Positions 1-8,264 of a stretch of DNA of 49,779 bases are shown here, piece by piece (position 1 is the stretch's first letter; every line of letters starts with the position of its first letter). The stretch is from Roseitranquillus sediminis (GTDB lineage Bacteria; Pseudomonadota; Alphaproteobacteria; Rhodobacterales; Rhodobacteraceae). The notes beneath the pieces were generated by a model. That model did no database searches, was not told the origin of the DNA, and was given only the letters and a program-made list of their open reading frames with translations. The stretch is taken from positions 22,837 through 72,615 of the forward strand of contig NZ_JAFFOB010000022.1 of the NCBI RefSeq assembly GCF_016918935.1. The letters are read 5' to 3'. The position numbers and the translations under genes are program-made.

Positions 1-2515
1 CCTGCTCTGCCTTGGCCCCGACCTGCTCATCCGTCTGGGGCGCAAACTGCTCGGCCGCCTGCGGATGTGCCTCGGACCGGGATTCGGCCGAGAGCGGCTC
101 GGAGCGGTCCTCCCCGTCGGCCCGAACGCGCTGGGCCTGCTCGGGAGTGGGCTCGCGCGTCATCTCGGACTGCTCGGTCGCAGCCTGTTCTGCCGGCCGC
201 ACCTCGGGAACGAGCGTCGTCGAGTCAGCGGCGGACCCAACGGGCACGGCCTGTTCCGCCACCGGGTCAGCGTTCGCCTCCACCTGCTCCGGCGCGTCGG
301 CATTTGACTGCTCGGTCCGCTTGCGTGACCGGCTGCGCGAGCGCTTCTTCGGCGCCTGGCTCTCCTCCTCCACTGCAGACTCCGGGGCTCGCTCCTCGGC
401 GGGTGCCGCGGCCTCCGTCTCGGCGCGCTCGGCAGACGTCTCCGCACTACCGTTGCCCGACCGACGGCGGCGACGGCGGCGGCGCTTCTTCTTCGGCTGC
501 TGATCATCCGAAGCGGCGGGCTCCGCCTCGCCGGTGTCTTCGGGCACGTCCTCCGGCGTCTCCTCCGACACGTCGTCTTCGTCAATCTCGCTCATGAGCG
601 CCGCGTCGGCGGAGACCACCGGCGCGGTCGCCTCGACGACTCGAGTCTGCGGCGTCTTGAACTTCTCGACCTTGAAGTCCGGACTTACCAGCGTCGGGTC
701 GCCCTCGACCCGGACGGCGAGGCCGTAGCGCGCCTCGATGCCCGCGACGTGCTCGCGCTTCTGGTTCATGATGTAATTTGAGATCGCAACGGGCGTGCGG
801 ACGAGAACCTCGCGCGACTTGCCGCGCGTGCCCTCCTCCTCGAGCTGTCGCAGGATCATCAGCGCCAGACTGTCGTCCGACCTGAGCAGGCCGGTGCCGT
901 GGCAGGCGGGACATGGCTGCGTCGTCGCCTCGATCATGCCGGGGCGCAGGCGCTGCCGGCTCATCTCGAGGAGGCCGAAGCCGGAGATGCGACCGACTTG
1001 GATGCGCGCGCGGTCGCTCTTCAGGCTATCCTTGAAGCGCTTCTCGACCGCAGCGTTGTTCTTGCGCTCCTCCATGTCGATGAAGTCGACGACGATCAGC
1101 CCTGCGAGGTCGCGGAGCCTCAGCTGGCGCGCGATCTCCTCGGCGGCTTCCAGGTTGGTCTTGAGCGCCGTGTCCTCGATCGACCCTTCCTTGGTGGAGC
1201 GGCCGGAGTTCACGTCAATCGCGACCAGCGCCTCGGTCACGCCGATGACGATATAGCCGCCCGACTTGAGCTGCACCGTCGGGTTGAACATCGAGGCCAG
1301 GTAACTCTCCACCTGAAAGCGCGCGAAGAGCGGCAGCGAGTCCGCGTAGAGCTTCACGTTCTTCGCGTGGCTCGGCATGATCATCTTCATGAAGGCCTTG
1401 GCCGTCTTGTAGCCCTCGGCCCCCTCGACCAGCACCTCGTCGATGTCGCGGCTGTAGAGGTCGCGGATCGACCGCTTGATGAGGTCGCCTTCCTCGTAGA
1501 TCTTCGTCGGCGCGATCGATTTGAGCGTCAGCTCGCGGATTTGCTCCCAGAGCCGCTGCAGGTACTCGTAGTCGCGCTTGATTTCGGTTTTCGTCCGCTG
1601 CGACCCTGCGGTGCGGATGATCAGGCCCGCGCCCTTCGGCACGTCGATCTCAGACGCGATCTGCTTGAGCTTCTTCCGGTCGGCGACGTTGGTGATCTTG
1701 CGGCTGATGCCGCCGCCGCGGGCGGTGTTCGGCATCAGGACGCAGTACCGCCCGGCGAGGCTCAGGTATGTCGTCAGTGCGGCGCCCTTGTTGCCGCGCT
1801 CTTCCTTGACAACTTGGACCAGCATGATCTGCCGGACCTTGATCACCTCCTGGATCTTGTAGCGGCGCGGCCGCTGCTTGCGCTTCGGACGGATATCGTC
1901 CGAAGCGTCGTCGTCGGCGACCGACTCAATCTCCTCGTCGCGCGACGCGGCGTCGTCCATGGCGCGGTAAGGCTCGCGCCCGTCGTCATCGTCCGACGAG
2001 TTGTCGGATGCGTCCTCCGATGTATCCTCGTCCAGGTCGACGATGTTCATGCCAGGGATGTCCGCCACGACCGCCGCCGTGCGAGCGCGCGCCTCCTCGT
2101 CGGCCTCGCCGCCTGACTCGGCAGGAAGTTCGACCGAAACCGCATCCTTGCCGCCTGCATCGGCCGACTTCCCACGGCGACGGCGACGGCCTTGTGCCTG
2201 CGACTCCGCCTCCTCGTCCTGAGCCGCGAAAGCCGCCTCTTCCGCCAGCAGCGCCTCCCGGTCCGCAACCGGGATCTGGTAGTAGTCCGGGTGGATCTCC
2301 GAGAAGGCGAGGAAGCCGTGTCGGTTGCCGCCATACTCGATGAAGGCCGCCTGGAGCGAGGGCTCGACCCTCGTCACCTTCGCGAGGTAGATATTACCAG
2401 CTAGCTGCCGCTTGTTCTCCGATTCAAAGTCGAAGTCCTCGACCTTGTTTCCGTCCACCACCACGACGCGTGTCTCTTCCGCGTGGGTGGCGTCAATGAG
2501 CATCTTCTTTGCCAT
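1..2515 (-). CDS. rne: Ribonuclease E, 3' end cut by window edge
   Basis: Endoribonuclease E/G, the central enzyme of mRNA decay and rRNA/tRNA processing and the scaffold of the degradosome. 838 residues are visible from an ATG at 2515; the stop lies beyond the left edge. The N-terminal S1 domain (about residues 36-250) is split by an acidic insertion (about 95-215) rich in Asp, Glu and Ser, a trait of alphaproteobacterial RNase E. The DNase I-like catalytic core shows VAIDVNSG (D434) and VVDFIDME (D477), which match the metal-binding aspartates of the family. The Zn-link motif CPACHGTG is at 535-542. After about residue 620 the chain becomes low-complexity, with an Arg/Lys block (KKKRRRRRRR) and Glu/Ala/Pro-rich stretches, as expected for the disordered RNA- and partner-binding tail. 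It lies downstream of dctD on the same strand, separated by a 398-base leader. Confidence 0.96.
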   Translation of the reverse strand, partial: MAKKMLIDATHAEETRVVVVDGNKVEDFDFESENKRQLAGNIYLAKVTRVEPSLQAAFIEYGGNRHGFLAFSEIHPDYYQIPVADREALLAEEAAFAAQDEEAESQAQGRRRRRGKSADAGGKDAVSVELPAESGGEADEEARARTAAVVADIPGMNIVDLDEDTSEDASDNSSDDDDGREPYRAMDDAASRDEEIESVADDDASDDIRPKRKQRPRRYKIQEVIKVRQIMLVQVVKEERGNKGAALTTYLSLAGRYCVLMPNTARGGGISRKITNVADRKKLKQIASEIDVPKGAGLIIRTAGSQRTKTEIKRDYEYLQRLWEQIRELTLKSIAPTKIYEEGDLIKRSIRDLYSRDIDEVLVEGAEGYKTAKAFMKMIMPSHAKNVKLYADSLPLFARFQVESYLASMFNPTVQLKSGGYIVIGVTEALVAIDVNSGRSTKEGSIEDTALKTNLEAAEEIARQLRLRDLAGLIVVDFIDMEERKNNAAVEKRFKDSLKSDRARIQVGRISGFGLLEMSRQRLRPGMIEATTQPCPACHGTGLLRSDDSLALMILRQLEEEGTRGKSREVLVRTPVAISNYIMNQKREHVAGIEARYGLAVRVEGDPTLVSPDFKVEKFKTPQTRVVEATAPVVSADAALMSEIDEDDVSEETPEDVPEDTGEAEPAASDDQQPKKKRRRRRRRRSGNGSAETSAERAETEAAAPAEERAPESAVEEESQAPKKRSRSRSRKRTEQSNADAPEQVEANADPVAEQAVPVGSAADSTTLVPEVRPAEQAATEQSEMTREPTPEQAQRVRADGEDRSEPLSAESRSEAHPQAAEQFAPQTDEQVGAKAEQ

Positions 2516-2913
2516 ATGATCTCTGTGCACGCGCCGGCCCGGCCGACCCCATGGGGTCCGGCAGGGCGGATCACGCGTCTGGAATGGGCGACACCGCGAC
2601 GTCGAGACAAGCTCGGCAGATGCACCAATGCACCGCCCTCGCCCGTCCTGATCTTGTCGCGCGTCATCGCGTTTCTTCTCCGACGCCCTTCTAGAGCGCC
2701 CGTTTCATGCCCGCGCGGCCTCGCGCGGACGTCCTTCCGACCCCGCTCAGGGGCCAATCGGTCGCAGCGCAGACGGCGGAACGGCGTCGGCCTGCCTTGC
2801 GATGCGGCGAAACTTCATCGAGCAGCAGTCCCGAGGCCCGCCCGCCGCTCGTTGCGGTCAACATACGTGTCCCACGGCCGGAAATACAATGGCCAATCCG
2901 CGCGGATACACGT
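2516..2913 (-). other. Gene-free rne leader region
   Basis: This 398-base gap between the dctD stop and the rne start holds no convincing coding frame. It presumably carries the rne promoter and 5' untranslated region. RNase E genes are often autoregulated through their leader, but no specific element can be assigned from sequence alone. The clearest structure is a perfect 14-base palindrome at 2545-2558. Confidence 0.6.
2545..2558. repeat. Perfect 14-base palindrome in rne leader
   Basis: The sequence gaccccatggggtc reads identically on both strands and lies about 30 bases upstream of the rne start codon. It could be a dimeric-regulator operator, or a foldback in the rne leader RNA. As RNA the centre leaves almost no loop, so an operator or an intermolecular contact is as plausible as a hairpin. 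The function is unknown. Confidence 0.4.
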
Positions 2914-4242
2914 CTAGAGGTAGTCCGACCGGTTGAGGCCGTACTTAGCCATCTTCTCGTTGAGCGTGCGCCGCGGCAGGCAGAGTTCGTCCATGACGCT
3001 GACGATCGAGCCGCGGTGGCGGCGCATCGTGTTGTCGATCAGCATCCGCTCGAACGCGTCGACATATTGCTTCAGCGGCTTGCCCTCGGTGGTGATGGCC
3101 GTAGACGACGTTTCGTCCTCGGACATCAGAAGCGACGCGATGGAGCCGGTGCCGCGGCGCCCCTGCAGCACCGCCCGCTCAGCTACGTTCTGCAACTGCC
3201 GGATGTTTCCGGGCCAGGGCGCCTGCAACAGCTGCGCCGCCTCCTGCGCTGTCACCTCAGGCGCCGGACAGCCATAATCCTGCGCGCTCTGCTCGGCGAA
3301 GTAGGTGAAGAGCGAGAGGATGTCTTCGCCCCGAGCTCGAAGCGGAGGCAGCGTTATCTTCATTGCCGCGAGACGGTAGAAGAGATCCGGCCGCAGCAGG
3401 TCCTCGCACGTCCGCCCCTGTTCCTGCAGGTTGCAGATCGCCACGACGCGCGTTTCGGGCGGGTGTCCCTGCCCGTCGATCCAGGCCAGCAGGCGGGCCT
3501 GCAGGGCGGGCGTCAGCGCCTCGATGTGCTCGAGCACCAGGGTGCCGCCGCGCGCCTCCTCTATCAGCGGCAGCTGTGTCGCGTCGTCGCCGCCGAAGAG
3601 CCTGGCCGCCAGTGTGGCCTCGTCCCCCGACTGGCACGAATGCAGCACGAACTTCCGCCCCGGCTTGGCGCCGACGGCATGAAGCGCGTGGGCCACCAGC
3701 GTCTTGCCGGTGCCGGTTTCGCCATCGATCAGGACGTGGCCCTCGGCCTGTCCGAGGTCGATGATGTCCTCGCGCAGACGCTCCATGACCGGAGACGAAC
3801 CCTGCAACTTGTGCATTATCCCGGCGCCATCGCTCAGCTCGCGCCTGAGCGCCCGGTTGTCGAGCGTCAGGCGCCGCGCTTGCGTGGCCTTGCGCGCGAG
3901 TTCGGTCATGCGCTCCGGGTTGAACGGCTTCTCAAGGAAGTCGAATGCGCCGACGCGCATCGCCTCGACCGCCATGGGCACGTCACCGTGCCCGGTGATC
4001 ATGATGACCGGCAGCGCGCTGTCGACGCTCATCAGCCGCTTGAGGAACGTCATCCCGTCGACGCCGGGCATCCGGATGTCGCTGATGACGGCGCCGGGCC
4101 AGTCGGCGCCGATCGCCTTCAGCGCCTCCTCCGCGCCGGCGTAGGTCTCGGTCTCGAAACCCGACAGCGCCAACCACTGGCCGATCGACTGCCGCATGTC
4201 ACTCTCGTCGTCGACTATCGCGATCTTCATCGACTTGCTCAT
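2914..4242 (-). CDS. DctD-like NtrC-family response regulator lacking GAFTGA
   Basis: Response regulator paired with the kinase just upstream. The receiver domain (residues 5-120) has the acidic pair D11/D12, phospho-acceptor D55, T83 and K105. An AAA+ region (about 145-365) carries Walker A GETGTGKT (174-181). The sigma-54 contact loop GAFTGA, normally about 40 residues after Walker A, is absent; the chain goes from LAARLFGGDDATQL straight into Walker B. Walker B reads TLVLEHIE where the family usually has FLDEIG, so the Mg/ATP-hydrolysis acidic pair is changed. A Fis-type helix-turn-helix closes the protein (about 405-440). The overall order matches C4-dicarboxylate regulator DctD, and the partner kinase supports that. 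Without GAFTGA, classical sigma-54 activation is unlikely; some alphaproteobacterial NtrC proteins act with the housekeeping sigma factor instead. The dctB stop is 10 bases upstream, so the two are co-transcribed. Confidence 0.85.
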   Translation of the reverse strand: MSKSMKIAIVDDESDMRQSIGQWLALSGFETETYAGAEEALKAIGADWPGAVISDIRMPGVDGMTFLKRLMSVDSALPVIMITGHGDVPMAVEAMRVGAFDFLEKPFNPERMTELARKATQARRLTLDNRALRRELSDGAGIMHKLQGSSPVMERLREDIIDLGQAEGHVLIDGETGTGKTLVAHALHAVGAKPGRKFVLHSCQSGDEATLAARLFGGDDATQLPLIEEARGGTLVLEHIEALTPALQARLLAWIDGQGHPPETRVVAICNLQEQGRTCEDLLRPDLFYRLAAMKITLPPLRARGEDILSLFTYFAEQSAQDYGCPAPEVTAQEAAQLLQAPWPGNIRQLQNVAERAVLQGRRGTGSIASLLMSEDETSSTAITTEGKPLKQYVDAFERMLIDNTMRRHRGSIVSVMDELCLPRRTLNEKMAKYGLNRSDYL

Positions 4243-4252
4243 CGTCCCCGTC

Positions 4253-6010
4253 CTATTCGGCCGCGGCAGCCGACCGTTCGTGAAGCGGCAGGTTCACTTC
4301 GAATACCGCGCCGCGCTTCTGGCCGTTGCGCGCCGTCAACCTGCCGCCGAAGTTCGATACGATGCCCGACGAGATTGCCAGGCCCAGCCCCACCCCGTCG
4401 CCGGGTGCCTTGGTCGTGTAGAACGGCTCGAAGAGACTTTCCAGATCCTCGATGCCGTGCCCGTTGTCGCGTACCGTCAAGCTGGCGCCGCCGCCGCCGG
4501 TTGTCAGCACCAGCCGGATCTCCGCCTCCGGCACGTCGCGCGTCGCGTCGAGCGCGTTGCGCATCAGGTTGATGATGACCTGCTCGAGCCGGATCCGATC
4601 GACCATCACCACGACAGGCTCGCGCGGGATCGAACGATGGATGCGCACGTTGCGGCTCTTGAGCTGCGGCTCCATCATCGCCAGCGCTGCAGAAACCGCG
4701 TCGCGCATGTCTATCGGTTCGACCGCCTCGCCGCCCTTGCGCGCGTAGCTCTTGAGCTGACGCGTAATCGCCCCCATCCGCTCGATCAGATCGTCGATGC
4801 GCTGGAAGGACGACAGCGCCTCCTCGGGCCGCTTGCGCTGCAGGAGCAGGCGCGCGCCGGCCAAGTAGGTCTTCATCGCAGCCAGCGGCTGGTTCAGCTC
4901 GTGGCTCACCGACGCCGACATCTCTCCCATCGCCGCCAGCTTCGAACTCTGCGCCAGCGTCTGCTCGGCGACCTCCAGGTGCCGCTCGGCCCGCTGCCGC
5001 TCCGCGATCTCGCGCTGCAGCGCGTTGTTGAGCTCGCGCAGCTCCGCCGTTTCGCGCTGGAAGAAGATCGAGCGCGACAACGCCTTGCGGCTGCGCAGGT
5101 AGAAGGCCAGCGCCAGCAGGATCGCGAAGCCCATGATCTCGATGGCGAGCACGCCGTTCACGCGCTCACGCACGCCCGAGTAGGTGGTGAAGCTGGTCAT
5201 GCGCCAGCCCTGGAACGGGATGCGCGCCTCCTGCCGCATCACCGCCTCGCCCGAGAGATAGGCGTCGGGCGGCAGGGCGGTCCAGTCGACACTTGCCTGG
5301 ATGGCCCGGCGGATGGCCGAGGGCGCCGAGCGCACCGCCAGCGCCTCCTCCTCAGTCCGTCCACGCCAGCGCCCTTCGGTCGCGAGAATGATCGCGCCTT
5401 CGCTGTTGGTCACCATCACGGCGTCAGAGAAACCTGCCCAGGCCTGCTCGAACTTCTGCAGGTCGACGCCCACCACGATGACACCGAGCACGTCGCCCGG
5501 CAGATCCATCTTGCGCGAATAGGTGAATTGATATCCGCCGGCCTCGGTCTGGTACGAGGTGAAGACGGTGTTCGACGCGCGCAGCGCGTCGACGAAGTAG
5601 GGCGCCCCGCGGTGCTGCTCCCCGATGCGGTTGCGGTCGGTCGCCGCCACCGTGCGCCCGTCGGAATCGAGCAGCATCAGCGATGCGGCTCCGATCTCGT
5701 CGCGGTATCCGATCAGGCGCTGGCTCGACTGTGCGTAATCGGCGGAGTTGAGGGCCCCGATCAGCGCAGGATCGCGCGACAGCAAGAGGGGCACCACCGA
5801 CGCCCGCTGCAACTCCGAGAGCAGGTTGCCAGAATAGAGAGCCAACCTGACCTCGGCACGGTTGCGCGTGCTTTCGGTAAATCGCTCCGTCAGCCAGAGG
5901 TTCGTGACCCACACGACCCCGATCGCGACCGCCACGAAAAGCGCCAGCGCAAGCCGCGCGCCCAGCAGCGGAGGCATAGCGACATAGCGCAGGATCCCGC
6001 CCTCTCTCAT
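4253..6010 (-). CDS. dctB: DctB-like sensor histidine kinase
   Basis: Membrane sensor kinase of 585 residues. It has one membrane helix near the N-terminus (about 17-40), a periplasmic double-Cache-like sensor region (about 41-285) and a second helix (about 287-305). A cytoplasmic coiled coil (about 318-350) leads to the dimerisation/phospho-acceptor helix with SHELNQPLAAMKTYL (H370). The ATPase domain has the N box around N481-N485, DNGHG (515-519) and GVGLGL (539-544). This architecture and the H-box wording are those of DctB C4-dicarboxylate sensors, which autophosphorylate and pass phosphate to DctD. The gene begins 31 bases after purQ and is followed 10 bases later by the regulator. No dicarboxylate transporter lies beside it; the only TRAP system here is about 15 kb away and of the TAXI type, so the ligand is uncertain. 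Confidence 0.88.
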   Translation of the reverse strand: MREGGILRYVAMPPLLGARLALALFVAVAIGVVWVTNLWLTERFTESTRNRAEVRLALYSGNLLSELQRASVVPLLLSRDPALIGALNSADYAQSSQRLIGYRDEIGAASLMLLDSDGRTVAATDRNRIGEQHRGAPYFVDALRASNTVFTSYQTEAGGYQFTYSRKMDLPGDVLGVIVVGVDLQKFEQAWAGFSDAVMVTNSEGAIILATEGRWRGRTEEEALAVRSAPSAIRRAIQASVDWTALPPDAYLSGEAVMRQEARIPFQGWRMTSFTTYSGVRERVNGVLAIEIMGFAILLALAFYLRSRKALSRSIFFQRETAELRELNNALQREIAERQRAERHLEVAEQTLAQSSKLAAMGEMSASVSHELNQPLAAMKTYLAGARLLLQRKRPEEALSSFQRIDDLIERMGAITRQLKSYARKGGEAVEPIDMRDAVSAALAMMEPQLKSRNVRIHRSIPREPVVVMVDRIRLEQVIINLMRNALDATRDVPEAEIRLVLTTGGGGASLTVRDNGHGIEDLESLFEPFYTTKAPGDGVGLGLAISSGIVSNFGGRLTARNGQKRGAVFEVNLPLHERSAAAAE

Positions 6011-6041
6011 CTTTCGAGATTACGCTTCCGGCACTCGCTTC

Positions 6042-6710
6042 TCAAGCGGGCACGGCATCCTCGACCAGACCCCGAAACAGCGCGGCGCCGTCGGTCAGGC
6101 CCAGTGCAGGGTCCGCGGCGCGCTCGGGGTGCGGCATCATGCCGAGCACGCGGCGGTTCGCGGACAGGATGCCGGCGATGTCGTCCACGGACCCGTTCAC
6201 CGGCTCGCCGTAGGTAAAGGCAACGCGGTCTTCCGCGTGCAGCCGCCTCAGCGTCTCCGCATCGGCAAAGTAGTTCCCGTCGTGATGGGCGACGGGCACG
6301 CTCAGACTCTGCCCCGTACGGTACCCGGCGGTGAAACGACTGTGGGCCGTCGTCACCTTGAGCGCCACGGTCCGGCAGACGAAGCGGATGCCGGCGTTCC
6401 GCATCAAGGCGCCCGGCAGCAGGCCCGCCTCGATCAGCACCTGAAACCCGTTACAAACGCCGAGGGCGTAGCCGCCCCGCTCTACGTGACGGCGCAGTGC
6501 CGGAACTACCGGCGCACGCGCGGCGATCGCACCGCACCGCAGGTAGTCCCCCCAAGAAAAGCCACCCGGCACCGCAACGAGGTCCACCCCCTCCGGCAGC
6601 GCCGTCTCCTTGTGCCAGACCATCTCGACATCGGCGCCGGCACCGCGGAGCGCAACGGCCAGATCGCGATCGCAATTTGATCCGGGGAAGACGAGAACCG
6701 CTGCCTTCAC
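6042..6710 (-). CDS. purQ: Phosphoribosylformylglycinamidine synthase, glutaminase subunit
   Basis: PurQ supplies ammonia from glutamine to the PurL subunit in the fourth step of IMP synthesis. I place the start at the GTG whose codon ends at 6710: it overlaps the purS stop in a GTGA junction and gives [14 protein letters not shown], the normal PurQ beginning. A longer upstream reading would need 18 atypical residues. The protein is then 222 residues. The class I amidotransferase triad is visible: C86 in GVCNGFQ, H194 and E196 in MMPHPERA. It works with PurS (immediately upstream) and with PurL, which is not in the window. dctB follows after 31 bases, an uncommon neighbour. Confidence 0.96.
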   Translation of the reverse strand: MKAAVLVFPGSNCDRDLAVALRGAGADVEMVWHKETALPEGVDLVAVPGGFSWGDYLRCGAIAARAPVVPALRRHVERGGYALGVCNGFQVLIEAGLLPGALMRNAGIRFVCRTVALKVTTAHSRFTAGYRTGQSLSVPVAHHDGNYFADAETLRRLHAEDRVAFTYGEPVNGSVDDIAGILSANRRVLGMMPHPERAADPALGLTDGAALFRGLVEDAVPA

Positions 6711-6946
6711 GGCAACTCGACCTGCCAGCTCTCGATGACGGTGTTCGCGAGCAGCGTTTCGCACATGCGCGATATCTCGGCTTCTGCCGCCGCCCGATCC
6801 TCGGTGGCGAGATCGACCTCGATGACCTTGCCCTGCCGAACTCCGCGCACACCGTCAAAGCCCAACCCCGTCAGCGCCAGCCGGACGGCCTCGCCCTGCG
6901 GGTCGAGCACGCCGTCCTTCAGCATCACGGTGACACGCGCCTTCAT
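6707..6946 (-). CDS. purS: Phosphoribosylformylglycinamidine synthase subunit PurS
   Basis: Small 79-residue structural subunit that joins PurQ to the small form of PurL in the multi-subunit FGAM synthase. It begins [20 protein letters not shown], which is the family hallmark, and its length is typical. Its start overlaps the purC stop by one base (TGATG), and its stop overlaps the purQ GTG by four bases, so the three genes are translationally coupled. No catalytic residues are expected. Confidence 0.96.
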   Translation of the reverse strand: MKARVTVMLKDGVLDPQGEAVRLALTGLGFDGVRGVRQGKVIEVDLATEDRAAAEAEISRMCETLLANTVIESWQVELP

Positions 6947-7707
6947 CAGTTGATGAGCGTCGGCTTCGCCGCATGGGTCACATTGGTCGGCAACACGCCG
7001 AGCCGCTTTGCAACCTCGGTATAGGCATCGGCGAGGTTACCCAGATCGCGGCGGAACACGTCCTTATCGAGCTTCTCGCCCGTCTGCAGGTCCCACAGGC
7101 GACAGCTGTCGGGGCTGATCTCGTCAGCCACGACGAGGCGCTGGAAATCGCCTTCCCAGACCCGGCCGATCTCGATCTTGAAGTCCACCAGCCGAATGCC
7201 GACCGCCATCATCGTGCCCGACAGGAAGTCGTTCACCCTGAGCGCCAGCGCGACCATGTCATCAAGGTCCTGCTGCGTCGCCCAGCCGAAGGCGATGATA
7301 TGCTCCTCGGTCACCAGCGGGTCGCCGAGCGCATCGTCCTTGTAGTAGAACTCCACGATCGGCCGCGGCAGCGCGGCGCCTTCCTCGAGGCCCAGCCGCT
7401 TCGACAGCGAACCGGCGGCGAGGTTGCGCACGACCACCTCCAGCGGGATGATCTCCACCGAACGGATCAGCTGCTCGCGCATGTTGATGCGGCGGATGAA
7501 GTGCGTGGGCACGCCGATCTGGTTCAGGCCCGCCATGAAAAATTCGCTCAGGCGGTTGTTCAGCACGCCCTTGCCCTCGACCACTGCGCGCTTCTCGGCG
7601 TTGAACGCCGTCGCGTCGTCCTTGAAGTACTGCACCAGCGTGCCCGGCTCGGGACCCTCATAGAGAATCTTGGCCTTGCCTTCGTAGACCTTCTTGCGAC
7701 GTGCCAT
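6946..7707 (-). CDS. purC: SAICAR synthetase
   Basis: Phosphoribosylaminoimidazole-succinocarboxamide synthase. It ligates aspartate to CAIR with ATP in purine synthesis. The start is set at the ATG ending at 7707, giving [18 protein letters not shown], the conserved N-terminus with the first ATP-binding loop, preceded by a GGAG ribosome-binding site. An in-frame extension to 7827 lacks family similarity and would cover the promoter. The protein is 253 residues, normal for the family, and contains the substrate-binding stretch [10 protein letters not shown]. It heads the purC-purS-purQ operon and is divergent from the DUF1476 gene. Confidence 0.96.
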   Translation of the reverse strand: MARRKKVYEGKAKILYEGPEPGTLVQYFKDDATAFNAEKRAVVEGKGVLNNRLSEFFMAGLNQIGVPTHFIRRINMREQLIRSVEIIPLEVVVRNLAAGSLSKRLGLEEGAALPRPIVEFYYKDDALGDPLVTEEHIIAFGWATQQDLDDMVALALRVNDFLSGTMMAVGIRLVDFKIEIGRVWEGDFQRLVVADEISPDSCRLWDLQTGEKLDKDVFRRDLGNLADAYTEVAKRLGVLPTNVTHAAKPTLIN

Positions 7708-7762
7708 GAATGCTCCGAGAAAAAACCGGCGCCACGGGCGAGGCCCGGCACCAATGTGGGCC

Positions 7763-7791
7763 GATATAGGGGAAAGGCGTCTCGCGCACAA
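7763..7791 (-). promoter_or_regulatory. Putative purC promoter
   Basis: On the minus strand TTGTGC (7786-7791) and TATATC (7763-7768) are separated by 17 bases, a good housekeeping-type promoter. It would start the message about 50 bases before the purC ATG. This also supports the shorter purC start at 7707, because the alternative start at 7827 lies upstream of this promoter. The call is by eye. Confidence 0.5.
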
Positions 7792-7801
7792 GCTTCCCCT
7801 C

Positions 7802-7830
7802 TTGGCACGCGGATGCGTGGCAGTCATATC
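7802..7830 (+). promoter_or_regulatory. Putative promoter of the DUF1476 gene
   Basis: TTGGCA (7802-7807) and CATATC (7825-7830) are spaced by 17 bases. A start near 7837 would leave a leader of about 23 bases before the ATG at 7860. It lies back to back with the purC promoter in the 152-base divergent region. Confidence 0.45.
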
Positions 7831-7859
7831 GGGAATGAGATCCTTTGGGGAGAATGCCG

Positions 7860-8174
7860 ATGACCACCTTCGACGACCGCGAGAACGCGTACGAGAACAA
7901 GTTCGCGCACGATGCGCAGTTGCAGTTCAAGGCCGAGGCGCGACGCAACCGTCTGCTGGGGCTCTGGGCTGCGGAGAAGCTGGGCAAGGATGGCGATGAC
8001 GCCGTGGCTTACGCGCGCGAGGTGGTGAAGGCCGATTTCGAGGAGGCGGGCGACGAGGACGTCTTTCGCAAGGTCTCGTCCGATCTGGGCGACAAGGCAA
8101 GCGAGAGCGAGATCCGCGCCAAGATGGCCGAGTTGATGACCGAGGCCCGCGCACAAATCCTCACCGAAGTCTGA
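7860..8174 (+). CDS. DUF1476 protein, zeta-type inhibitor of F1-ATPase
   Basis: A 104-residue, highly charged helical protein beginning [20 protein letters not shown], the signature of DUF1476. In Paracoccus denitrificans and relatives this family is the zeta subunit, which blocks ATP hydrolysis by the F1Fo-ATP synthase. The start at 7860 is chosen because TGGGGAGA lies about seven bases upstream; in-frame TTG and ATG codons at 7845 and 7854 fall within or beside that ribosome-binding site. The atpHAGDC operon of this genome lies about 23 kb away in the same window, consistent with the regulator being encoded apart from its target. The role here is inferred from family knowledge. Confidence 0.88.
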   Translation: MTTFDDRENAYENKFAHDAQLQFKAEARRNRLLGLWAAEKLGKDGDDAVAYAREVVKADFEEAGDEDVFRKVSSDLGDKASESEIRAKMAELMTEARAQILTEV

Positions 8175-8264
8175 CGCCGCTCGGCAAGGAGGGGTTTGCG
8201 CCGGCTGGCGCGCCGTGCGAGAAGCCGCGCCAACGCGCAGGTGGGATCTACGGAGCGACCTTTC

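Noticed and set aside
4196-6217. Long plus-strand open frame of 673 codons opposite dctB/dctD
   Set aside because: It is antisense to well-identified genes. Its Arg/His/Leu/Val-rich composition is the usual shadow of high-GC codon bias, and no domain is visible.
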